DNA from: Clostridia bacterium
Lineage (GTDB): Bacteria > Bacillota > Clostridia > Oscillospirales > Acutalibacteraceae
Reading direction: 5' to 3'
DNA length: 5,019 bases
Assembly (NCBI GenBank): GCA_900764115.1
Contig: CAAFMR010000401.1
Location: 1 to 5,019 of the forward strand
Shown piece by piece: positions 1 through 5,019 of the stretch. Under the pieces are notes generated by a model. The model was not told the origin of the DNA, did not search any database, and worked only from the letters and a program-made list of their open reading frames with translations. Both the position numbers and the translations under genes were made by a program. The stretch's first letter is position 1; every line of letters begins with the position of its first letter.

Positions 1-6
1 AACTGT

Positions 7-1314
7 ATGAAAACACCGATTGAAAACCAGACAGCCGATCGGGCGGGGATGCCCCGCTGGGTGATGCCGACCGTTGCCGCCGTCGCCGCTGCCGTTATGG
101 CGGTGGGGGCGGTATGGGGCGTGGGCGTATGGCTGCGCCGCCGTGCGCTGCCTGTGGGAGAGCCGACGGCATCGGCGGTGAGCGCTGTCCGTCTGCCGCC
201 CTCCACCACGGAGCCCAGCGACCCCAAGCAGGAGCAGGCACCGCGTACCACCCGTCCGCAGGATTCTCGCCCGATGACGCTGGAGCGGGTGCGGCAGGAG
301 CTGGGCGGTGCCGGTCAGCTGTTGGGGGTGGACGTATGGCGGCAGACGGTGGATACCCCCATCGACTGGCAGAAGGTGAAAGCAGCGGGGATTACCTTTG
401 CGATGATACGGGTCGGCGGGCGCTCTTACGGAACCGATGAAGCAAACGGATTTATTTATGATGATTCCAAGTTCGATGAAAATATGCAGGGTGCCTTGGC
501 TGCCGGCATTCAGGTGGGGGTGTATTTTTATTCGGCAGCGATCAGCCGGCAGGAAGCGGAGGACGAGGCAGACTATGTGCTGAGTAAGATCGCGCCCTAT
601 GGGGATCGGATCACCTGGCCGGTGGCATACGATTTTGAGGCGTTTGATCTGGGGCGGGTGCAGCTGTGTCTGAATCCGCCGGAAAATCCCACGGGAAATA
701 AGAAAAAGATTCTCGAAACCCAGGGGCGTATCACTTCGTATACGGATGTGACCGACAATGCGATCGCCTTTATGGAGCGGGTGGCGCAGGCGGGGTATAC
801 GCCGATGCTGTATACTTACCGCAATGTTCTGTGGCAGAAGTTTGAGACCGGGCGGCTGGGGAAATACCGGCTCTGGATGGCGCAGTATGTCAGCCAGCTG
901 TCCTCCAAGCGTTACGGCGGACCCCATGCCGTGTGGCAATGCGCCAGCGATGGGCAGGTCGACGGTATCCGGGGGCGGGTGGATGTGAATATCGCCTATG
1001 AAAATCTGTATAACTGCGCCGAGAAATATGTGACCCCGCCGGAATGGACAGTGACCATGGAATTTGAGCCGACGGAGGACACGGTGGAGTCTACTGCTGA
1101 CCATTTGGGGCTGCGCCTGTCGCCGGATGCGGCGCTGCCCAACCGGTATGCTACCGGCAGCAAGGGGCAACGGTTCCGCCGCACCGGTGTGAATGCGGAA
1201 AACGGGTGGTCGCGGCTGGTGCTGGAGGATGGCACGGTGGTGTATGCCTCCAACGACTATCTGACCCTTCCTTCCACCGATTCTTCCGGGGAAAACCCGC
1301 CGGATAATCCATAA
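7..1314 (+). CDS. Membrane-anchored GH25 family lysozyme (muramidase) with C-terminal SH3-like segment
   Basis: This is a 435-residue protein likely to cleave the glycan backbone of peptidoglycan outside the membrane. One hydrophobic segment at residues 18-43 should act as an uncleaved anchor; it is followed by three arginines (44-46) and a Pro/Thr/Ser-rich linker to about residue 90. The GH25 domain spans about 105-335. It starts with LLGVDVW (Asp109 is the usual strand-1 catalytic-site Asp), carries the YDFE motif (Asp209, Glu211, the expected catalytic pair), and ends with the VWQCASDGQVDGI and RVDVNIAY strands typical of the family. Residues about 358-421 read like a bacterial SH3 domain (LGLRLSPD, then GWSRLVLEDGTVVYASNDYL), a likely wall-binding module. 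The last 14 residues are a polar Pro/Ser tail. The frame stays open through bases 1-6 and the ribosome binding site would lie outside the window, so the start at 7 is plausible but unproven. No terminator follows. The product could serve in wall remodelling or division. Confidence 0.9.
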   Translation: MKTPIENQTADRAGMPRWVMPTVAAVAAAVMAVGAVWGVGVWLRRRALPVGEPTASAVSAVRLPPSTTEPSDPKQEQAPRTTRPQDSRPMTLERVRQELGGAGQLLGVDVWRQTVDTPIDWQKVKAAGITFAMIRVGGRSYGTDEANGFIYDDSKFDENMQGALAAGIQVGVYFYSAAISRQEAEDEADYVLSKIAPYGDRITWPVAYDFEAFDLGRVQLCLNPPENPTGNKKKILETQGRITSYTDVTDNAIAFMERVAQAGYTPMLYTYRNVLWQKFETGRLGKYRLWMAQYVSQLSSKRYGGPHAVWQCASDGQVDGIRGRVDVNIAYENLYNCAEKYVTPPEWTVTMEFEPTEDTVESTADHLGLRLSPDAALPNRYATGSKGQRFRRTGVNAENGWSRLVLEDGTVVYASNDYLTLPSTDSSGENPPDNP

Positions 1315-1350
1315 CTGTGCAGGAAATTATGAAAATTTACGAAAAAGGGA

Positions 1351-1379
1351 TTGACAAACGCTCCCGCATTGCATAATAT
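1351..1379 (+). promoter_or_regulatory. Sigma-A-type promoter for acpP
   Basis: A perfect -35 hexamer TTGACA (1351-1356) is followed after 17 bases by TAATAT (1374-1379), a 4/6 match to the -10 consensus. An alternative -10, CATAAT (1372-1377), matches 5/6 but leaves only 15 bases. Transcription would start near 1386, giving a leader of about 80 bases before acpP. The site sits directly upstream of acpP and after the end of the lysozyme gene, so it fits an independent acpP transcript. Confidence 0.75.
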
Positions 1380-1388
1380 TGAAAGGCA

Positions 1389-1408
1389 GAAAGGCGGCAG
1401 CGTCTTTC
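1389..1408 (+). other. Small hairpin in acpP leader
   Basis: GAAAGGC (1389-1395) can pair with GTCTTTC (1402-1408), with one G-U pair, closing a six-base loop GGCAGC. The left arm is repeated just upstream at 1381-1387, so either copy could pair. Bases 1395-1401 (CGGCAGC, mostly the loop) are exactly complementary to GCTGCCG at 1441-1447, next to the ribosome binding site. The pairing is seen in the sequence; any regulatory role is inference. Confidence 0.35.
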
Positions 1409-1464
1409 GATAATAACACGATCCGTCGGTCACTCCCTTGGCTGCCGGAGGTTTGGAAGGATGA

Positions 1465-1704
1465 ATGGGGATTATGGTATTTGAAAAGCTGAAAGCAATT
1501 CTGGCGGCGCAGTTTGAGGTGGACCCGGAATCGATCACAGCCGAAACGGATATTGTGGATGACCTGGGCGCCGATTCTCTGGATCTGGTGGATATGCTGA
1601 TGTCCCTGGAGGACGAGTTCAACATCGGCGAGGTGCCGGATGAGATGATCGAGAAAATTCACACCGTGGGTCAGCTGGTGTCCTATATCGAGGAAAATAT
1701 GTAA
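1465..1704 (+). CDS. acpP: Acyl carrier protein
   Basis: This 79-residue acidic protein is the cytosolic carrier that holds growing acyl chains as thioesters on 4'-phosphopantetheine during type II fatty acid synthesis. The attachment motif GADSLD is present, with Ser38 (counting from base 1465) as the modified serine. The rest follows the four-helix ACP pattern: VFEKLKAIL at the N-terminus, DLGADSLDLVD before helix II, EDEFNI after it, and TVGQLVSYIEE at the C-terminus. The length is normal for the family. The start is uncertain. ATG 1465 lies 4 bases after GGAAGG (1455-1460) and 13 after GGAGG (1447-1451), while the in-frame ATG at 1474 gives MVFEKLKAIL, the more usual ACP N-terminus. The gene stands alone between its own promoter and terminator, not inside a fab cluster, so it could be the main ACP or a paralogue. 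Confidence 0.95.
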   Translation: MGIMVFEKLKAILAAQFEVDPESITAETDIVDDLGADSLDLVDMLMSLEDEFNIGEVPDEMIEKIHTVGQLVSYIEENM

Positions 1705-1705
1705 T

Positions 1706-1720
1706 TGCCGCCTGGCGGCA
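1706..1720 (+). other. Short GC-rich hairpin after acpP stop
   Basis: TGCCGC (1706-1711) pairs with GCGGCA (1715-1720) around a CTG loop, two bases past the acpP stop codon and just ahead of the main terminator. With no T-tract of its own, it may only protect the 3' end or help folding. Its function is not shown by the sequence. Confidence 0.4.
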
Positions 1721-1723
1721 GTG

Positions 1724-1754
1724 AAAAGGGGCAGAGGGCGTCTCTGCCCCTTTT
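1724..1754 (+). terminator. Intrinsic terminator of acpP
   Basis: A perfect 13-bp inverted repeat, AAAAGGGGCAGAG (1724-1736) and CTCTGCCCCTTTT (1742-1754), encloses a five-base loop GGCGT. The right arm ends in four T followed by GTT. The A-tract/T-tract symmetry means it could also work on the minus strand, though no minus-strand gene is seen here. Confidence 0.9.
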
Positions 1755-1783
1755 GTTAAAAGCGCGGAAAGGCGGGAGCGGGT

Positions 1784-2230
1784 GTGACCGTGGTTCCTAT
1801 GGCACAGGAGCATATTGCGGCGCTGGCGGCGCTGGAAAGCGCCTGCTTTGCCGTCCCCTGGTCGGCGGCGGCGCTGGCGGAGGAGCTGGAGAACCCCTGC
1901 GCCGCCTTTCGGGTGGCGGTGGATGAGACCGGGCGGGTGCTGGGCTATGTCGGCTGCTATTGCGTGGCGGATGAGGGGCAGATTGCCAATGTGGCGGTGG
2001 CGCCTGCCGCCCGGCGGCAGGGGGTTGCCCGGGCGCTGCTGGCGGCGCTGGACCGGCTGGCGCGGGAGCGGGGTCTGTCCCGTCTGACGCTGGAGGTGCG
2101 GGTATCCAATGCGCCCGCCATCGGGCTGTATGAAAGCGTCGGCTTTGTCCGGGACGGGGTGCGCCCCGAGTTTTACCGGGAGCCCCGGGAGGATGCCGCC
2201 ATTTATTCCAGATACTATCCCAGCATATGA
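1784..2230 (+). CDS. rimI: GNAT N-acetyltransferase, RimI type (N-terminal protein acetylation)
   Basis: This 148-residue single-domain GNAT enzyme is likely to transfer acetyl from acetyl-CoA to the N-terminal amine of a protein; in Escherichia coli the substrate is ribosomal protein bS18. The acetyl-CoA loop is RRQGVA (residues 77-82), after the strand QIANVAV. LEVRVSN carries Glu104 and GLYESVGF carries Tyr116, matching the catalytic Glu and Tyr known for RimI. The ending, FYREPREDAAIYSR, is the RimI hallmark, which separates it from generic GNATs. The start is GTG at 1784, five bases after GGGAG (1774-1778); ATG at 1799 would remove five residues. Only 13 bases separate it from tsaD, a pairing common in Bacillota. 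No promoter is visible between the acpP terminator and this start. The natural substrate in this organism is not shown. Confidence 0.93.
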   Translation: MTVVPMAQEHIAALAALESACFAVPWSAAALAEELENPCAAFRVAVDETGRVLGYVGCYCVADEGQIANVAVAPAARRQGVARALLAALDRLARERGLSRLTLEVRVSNAPAIGLYESVGFVRDGVRPEFYREPREDAAIYSRYYPSI

Positions 2231-2235
2231 GGTGG
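2229..2235 (+). promoter_or_regulatory. Ribosome binding site deciding the tsaD start
   Basis: GAGGTGG overlaps the rimI stop codon (TGA 2228-2230) and lies eight bases before ATG 2244. This supports the short tsaD start over an upstream in-frame ATG at 2109, and suggests coupled translation of rimI and tsaD. Confidence 0.7.
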
Positions 2236-2243
2236 AAAGACCA

Positions 2244-3248
2244 ATGTACATATTAGGAATTGAATCCTCCTGCGATGAGACGGCTGCCTCCGTGGTGGAG
2301 GACGGCCGCCGGGTGCTGTCCAATGTGGTGGCATCCCAGGTGGAGGAGCATCGGCTTTACGGCGGCGTGGTGCCGGAGATTGCCAGCCGCCGCCATGCGG
2401 AGGCGATCAGCGGTGTGGTGCGGCAGGCACTGGAGCAGGCGGATAAAACGCCGGCGCAGCTGGACGGCATCGCCGTCACCTATGCCCCCGGGCTGATCGG
2501 GGCGCTGCTGGTGGGGGTGGGCTTTGCCAAGGGGCTGGCGCTGGCGACAGGCAAGCCGCTGATCCCCACCCACCATCTGCGCTCCCATATCGCCGCCAAT
2601 TACCTGGCGCACCTGGAGCTGCAGCCACCCTTTCTGTGTCTGGTGGTGTCCGGCGGGCACAGCCACATTGTGCAGGTGGAGGATTACACCCGTTTTCGGG
2701 TGATCGGGCATACCCGGGACGATGCGGCGGGGGAATGCTACGATAAAGCCGCCCGGGCGATGGGGATGCCCTATCCCGGCGGCGTGGCGCTGGATAAGCT
2801 GGCGGCAGAGGGAAACCCCGCTGCCTATACGCTGCCCCGCCCCCGTGTGGAGGGCAGCCCCTATGATTTCAGCTTTTCGGGGCTGAAAACGGCGGTCATC
2901 AACCTGTTGCACAATGCTCAGCAAAAGGGCGAAACGGTGAATAAAGCCGACCTGTGTGCCAGCTTCCAGCACCGGGTGACGGAGATGCTGGTGGAGAACA
3001 CCATGCGCGCCGCCGCCGATACCGGGGCGCACACGATCGTGCTGGCGGGGGGCGTCTCCGCCAATTCCGGGCTGCGCGCTGGGATGGAGACGGCGTGCGC
3101 CCGGGCGGGCTATCGGCTGTTTGCGCCGCCGTTGTCCCTGTGCGGGGATAACGGGGCGATGGTGGCGGCACAGGGCTATTATGAGCTGCTGGCGGGGCAT
3201 ACCGCCGGGATGGAGCTAAATGCGGCGGCGACCATGAGCATTGAGTGA
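2244..3248 (+). CDS. tsaD: tRNA N6-adenosine threonylcarbamoyltransferase TsaD
   Basis: TsaD is the ASKHA-fold subunit that transfers threonylcarbamoyl from threonylcarbamoyl-AMP to adenosine 37 of ANN-decoding tRNAs (t6A). In bacteria it works in the cytosol with TsaB and TsaE. The 334 residues match the family's usual length. The family signature appears in order: MYILGIESSCDETAAS (1-16), GGVVPEIASR (40-49), the metal-binding histidines His111 and His115 in HHLRSH, VVSGGHSH (134-141), DDAAGECYDKAARAMG (159-174), FSFSGLKTAV (209-218), LAGGVSAN (267-274) and CGDNGAM (300-306), whose Asp302 is the conserved C-terminal metal/nucleotide Asp. The start codon ATG 2244 fits both the ribosome binding site and the conserved N-terminus; the frame is open back to 2109, but that part overlaps rimI. 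Unusual detail: the His motif reads H-L-R-S-H instead of the common H-x-x-G-H. Neither tsaB nor tsaE is in the window. Confidence 0.97.
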   Translation: MYILGIESSCDETAASVVEDGRRVLSNVVASQVEEHRLYGGVVPEIASRRHAEAISGVVRQALEQADKTPAQLDGIAVTYAPGLIGALLVGVGFAKGLALATGKPLIPTHHLRSHIAANYLAHLELQPPFLCLVVSGGHSHIVQVEDYTRFRVIGHTRDDAAGECYDKAARAMGMPYPGGVALDKLAAEGNPAAYTLPRPRVEGSPYDFSFSGLKTAVINLLHNAQQKGETVNKADLCASFQHRVTEMLVENTMRAAADTGAHTIVLAGGVSANSGLRAGMETACARAGYRLFAPPLSLCGDNGAMVAAQGYYELLAGHTAGMELNAAATMSIE

Positions 3249-3255
3249 GCGACCC

Positions 3256-3274
3256 ATCGGGGCGATGCCCCGAT
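3256..3274 (+). other. GC-rich hairpin between tsaD and the beta-helix gene
   Basis: ATCGGGGC (3256-3263) and GCCCCGAT (3267-3274) form a perfect 8-bp stem with a GAT loop, seven bases after the tsaD stop. It is followed by CCAAAATAC rather than a T-tract, so it is not a standard intrinsic terminator. It may stabilise the tsaD 3' end or partly reduce read-through into the next gene. Confidence 0.5.
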
Positions 3275-3311
3275 CCAAAATACAAGCATACGATAACAGG
3301 AGGGAAATCGC

Positions 3312-4406
3312 ATGACCAATGTATTCGACATCACAGCCTTTGGCGCTGTGGGGGATGGGCAGACCGACTGCACCGCGGCGGTGCAGGAGGCCATCGAGGC
3401 GGCGTCCGGCTGCCGTGGCAAGGTGGTGGTTCCGCCGGGCGTGTATATGGTGGGACATCTCCATCTGCACGGTCAGTGTGTATCGCTGGAGGGCAGCTCG
3501 GCGTGGAGCTTTCGCTCCGACGGGGCATCGGTGTTCCGGCTCAATACCGCCGATACCGATTCGATGATCGACATCAGCGGCGCTTTCGGCTGCAGCATCC
3601 GGGGGATGTGCCTGGACGGCTGCCGGCTGGGGGAAAACATCCACGGCGTCAAGCTGTGGTGGGAAAAGTATAACGGCGGCAGCGAGGAGGATACTCCCAC
3701 CATCGACGATTGCCGCATCGGCAATTTTTCCGGCGATGGGCTGCATTTTGCGCATGTCTGGTGCTTCTCGGTGCGCCATTCCATGCTGCATCGCAACGGC
3801 GGCGCCGGTCTGTATATCGACGGCTGGGACGCGTTTATCATCGACAACTGGTTCACCGCCAATGCCAAGGGCGGTATTCTGGGCGGTCCGGTGGTGGCGT
3901 CCATCACCTGCACCGGCAACCGGGTGGAGTGGAACCGCCGGGGCGGATTTGTGCTGCCCTATGGCGATAGCTACAACATCACCGGAAACTTCTTTGACCG
4001 CAGCTTTGGTCCGGCGGTGGATCTGGGCGCCGACAACGGCGGCGTGGATTTGGTTACCGTGACCGGCAATGTGTTCCGCCGCAGCGGGGCGCACCCGGAG
4101 GGGGAGCCCTTTGCGGATGCGGATATGAGCTGCCATGTGCGGATGCGCCATTGCACCGGCACGGTGGTGACCGGCAACACTATGCGGGTGGGACGCAACG
4201 ACGGTGGCGGCGGTGTGCTCAGCCCCGATCGCAGCTTTATTATTGAGGGCTGCAGCGAGTGCGTGGTGAAGGACAACACCATGCGCCGGGGAGCTTTGGT
4301 GGAAAATCTGGATGTACGGGGCGAAAATCCCCGGTGCGCGATTGCGGATAATATCGGCAGCTTGGCGGAGCCGGATAATAAAACGGCATCCTCTCTGCTG
4401 AATTAA
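3312..4406 (+). CDS. Right-handed parallel beta-helix protein (pectate-lyase-3 / GH28-related superfamily)
   Basis: This 364-residue protein starts at ATG 3312, seven bases after a strong AGGAGGG (3298-3304). The N-terminus, FDITAFGAVGDGQTDCTAAVQEAI (residues 5-28) followed by VVVPPGVYMV (38-47), is the opening typical of the pectate lyase superfamily: an N-terminal capping helix and first helix turn. After about residue 85 it consists of short strand-turn units with recurring Asn turns (TGN at 201, 224, 251 and 287; DN at 178, 321 and 346), as expected for stacked coils and their asparagine ladders. Such proteins often bind or cleave polysaccharides or sugars (PL, GH28, GH91-like), but I cannot identify catalytic residues or a substrate. 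There is no signal peptide or membrane segment, and 14 cysteines are present, so a cytosolic location is likely. It follows tsaD by 63 bases and may be read through from it or have an unseen promoter. Confidence 0.88.
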   Translation: MTNVFDITAFGAVGDGQTDCTAAVQEAIEAASGCRGKVVVPPGVYMVGHLHLHGQCVSLEGSSAWSFRSDGASVFRLNTADTDSMIDISGAFGCSIRGMCLDGCRLGENIHGVKLWWEKYNGGSEEDTPTIDDCRIGNFSGDGLHFAHVWCFSVRHSMLHRNGGAGLYIDGWDAFIIDNWFTANAKGGILGGPVVASITCTGNRVEWNRRGGFVLPYGDSYNITGNFFDRSFGPAVDLGADNGGVDLVTVTGNVFRRSGAHPEGEPFADADMSCHVRMRHCTGTVVTGNTMRVGRNDGGGGVLSPDRSFIIEGCSECVVKDNTMRRGALVENLDVRGENPRCAIADNIGSLAEPDNKTASSLLN

Positions 4407-4417
4407 CAGAAACAGCG

Positions 4418-4469
4418 GCGGCTCTTTGTGGAAACTCCACAGAGAGCCGCACGATTTGTAAACTTTTTT
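4418..4469 (+). terminator. Probable terminator after the beta-helix gene
   Basis: GCGGCTCT (4418-4425) plus TTGTGGA (4426-4432) pairs with TCCACAG (4436-4442) plus AGAGCCGC (4443-4450). This gives a 15-bp stem with one G-U pair and a three-base loop. The six-T run (4464-4469) begins 13 bases after the stem instead of immediately, so efficiency is uncertain. Position and strength of the hairpin support the call. Confidence 0.7.
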
Positions 4470-4489
4470 CTCAAAAACCCGCCGAGGGA

Positions 4490-4518
4490 TTGCAAAACGC
4501 CGCCATATCGCCTATAAT
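4490..4518 (+). promoter_or_regulatory. Sigma-A-type promoter for the membrane protein gene at 4553
   Basis: TTGCAA (4490-4495, 4/6 match) and a perfect TATAAT (4513-4518) are separated by the optimal 17 bases. Transcription would start near 4525, leaving a leader of about 28 bases that contains only the ribosome binding site. This makes the downstream gene the start of a new transcription unit. Confidence 0.85.
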
Positions 4519-4552
4519 GACAGATGAAATGTGCAAATGCAGGAGGTTCCCG

Positions 4553-5019
4553 ATGGATACATTTAACGAACAAATCGTTCAAAAGAAAAAAACTGCCGGC
4601 GAATATGCCATTATTGTCGCCGCCGTGCTGGGGGTGCTGGTGCTGGCGGTGCTGATGCTGTTTATTCCGCTGCTGATGATATTGGTGGCGGCGGCGGGCT
4701 TCGGCGCATACTATCTCATCACCGCGCAGAATAAGGAATTTGAATATTCCGTGACCAACGGGGATATTGATATTGATACCATCATCGGGCGCCGCAAGCG
4801 CAAGCGCATCGTGTCCGTGACCGGGAAAAAGGTGGAGCGGCTGCTGCCCTTTGAGGAGGGGCGGTTCCGGGGAGCGGATTATCAGCGGGTGGTGATGGCT
4901 GCCCCCTCGATGCACGAGCCGGAGCTGTGGTATTTTACCTATCACAGCAAGAAAAACGGGCATACCGCCGTGGTGTTTCAGCCGGATAACCGGGTGCTGA
5001 GCGCCCTCTACAGCGGCTT
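4553..5019 (+). CDS. Two-helix membrane protein of unknown function, possibly DUF6106-like (3' end outside window)
   Basis: An open frame starts at ATG 4553, six bases after AGGAGG (4541-4546), and runs without a stop to the window edge (155 codons plus two bases). The N-terminus, MDTFNEQIVQKKKT, is short and basic. Residues about 18-57 are strongly hydrophobic, long enough for two membrane helices as a tight hairpin broken near Pro39 and Gly49. A soluble part follows: EFEYSVTNGDIDIDTIIG (62-79), a basic cluster RRKRKR (80-85), then alternating strands with WYFTYHSKKNG (126-136) and VVFQPDN (140-146). This layout resembles, from memory, the DUF6106 family of Clostridia; I could not check it. 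The strand pattern right after the membrane segment also recalls bacterial PH-like domains of membrane proteins. With both ends of a hairpin inside, the soluble domain would face the cytoplasm. Codon use is like the neighbours. Confidence 0.88.
   Translation, partial: MDTFNEQIVQKKKTAGEYAIIVAAVLGVLVLAVLMLFIPLLMILVAAAGFGAYYLITAQNKEFEYSVTNGDIDIDTIIGRRKRKRIVSVTGKKVERLLPFEEGRFRGADYQRVVMAAPSMHEPELWYFTYHSKKNGHTAVVFQPDNRVLSALYSG

Larger units (their letters stand above)
1315..1464 (+). other. Intergenic region: promoter and acpP leader
   Basis: These 150 bases separate the lysozyme gene from acpP. The first part is AT-richer than the surroundings and holds no clear terminator. The promoter lies at 1351-1379. 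The transcribed leader would begin near 1386 and contains a small hairpin (1389-1408) and a ribosome binding site (GGAGG at 1447-1451). I see no tRNA, T-box consensus or known riboswitch core. Confidence 0.6.
4407..4552 (+). other. Intergenic region: terminator and promoter
   Basis: These 146 bases hold the hairpin closing the beta-helix transcript (4418-4450), a T-run at 4464-4469, the promoter at 4490-4518 and the ribosome binding site AGGAGG (4541-4546) of the next gene. I see no additional gene or RNA motif here. Confidence 0.7.

Noticed and set aside
1285..1304. Inverted repeat TCCGG...CCGGA around an A-rich loop near the end of the lysozyme gene
   Set aside because: The stem has a bulge, lies inside the coding region and is not followed by a T-tract, so it is not a supported terminator.
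1817..1834. Tandem GCGGCGCTG repeat inside rimI
   Set aside because: It encodes Ala-Ala-Leu twice in an N-terminal helix and is explained by GC-rich codon choice.
2109..2243. Possible 45-residue N-terminal extension of TsaD
   Set aside because: It overlaps rimI in another frame, has no ribosome binding site, and conserved TsaD begins at the ATG at 2244.
1619..2323. Minus-strand open frame of 234 codons opposite acpP and rimI
   Set aside because: It is rich in Arg, Pro, His and Gln, resembles no family I know, and lies opposite two well-supported genes. Such frames are common opposite GC-rich coding DNA.
2253..3200. Minus-strand open frame of 315 codons opposite tsaD
   Set aside because: The composition is a shadow of the tsaD codons (many His, Gln, Arg) and tsaD itself is certain from its motifs.
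3275..3311. Possible -10 sequence TACGAT (3289-3294) before the beta-helix gene
   Set aside because: No acceptable -35 lies 16-18 bases upstream, where the sequence is TGCCCC, part of the hairpin.
3216..4151. Minus-strand open frame of 311 codons opposite the beta-helix gene
   Set aside because: No recognisable domain; the + strand gene has a strong ribosome binding site and a clear fold signature.
4403..4963. Minus-strand open frame of 186 codons at the right edge
   Set aside because: It runs through the hairpin and across the + strand promoter and membrane protein gene. Its His/Gln-rich composition looks like an antisense shadow.

Overview
The window looks like a stretch of chromosome from a high-GC member of the Bacillota, most likely a gut Clostridia of the Oscillospiraceae/Ruminococcaceae type. 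This rests on the strong GGAGG-type ribosome binding sites, the sigma-A-like promoters, Gram-positive-style proteins (a membrane-anchored GH25 lysozyme and a Clostridia-like TsaD) and GC-rich codon use throughout. The assignment is inference from gene content; no rRNA or other marker is present. All six genes lie on the + strand.

Layout: (1) 7-1314, a membrane-anchored GH25 muramidase with a C-terminal SH3-like segment. (2) 1315-1464, an intergenic leader with a good promoter (TTGACA-17-TAATAT) and possible RNA structure before the next gene. (3) 1465-1704, acyl carrier protein, followed by a textbook intrinsic terminator at 1724-1754. (4) 1784-2230, RimI-type N-acetyltransferase, and 2244-3248, TsaD, separated by 13 bases and clearly one transcription unit. 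(5) 3312-4406, a cytosolic-looking right-handed beta-helix protein, 63 bases after tsaD, followed by a 15-bp hairpin. (6) 4553 to the window end, a two-helix membrane protein of unknown function behind a near-consensus promoter (TTGCAA-17-TATAAT). Its 3' end is cut off by the window.

Most of this is housekeeping: cell-wall cleavage, fatty-acid carrier protein, tRNA t6A37 modification (TsaD) and protein N-terminal acetylation (RimI). I see no mobile element, CRISPR array, tRNA, rRNA or defence island. The least explained parts are the cysteine-rich beta-helix protein without a signal peptide, the membrane protein at the right edge, and the acpP leader with competing start codons and mutually exclusive pairings. 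I did not find convincing evidence of a new multi-gene system.
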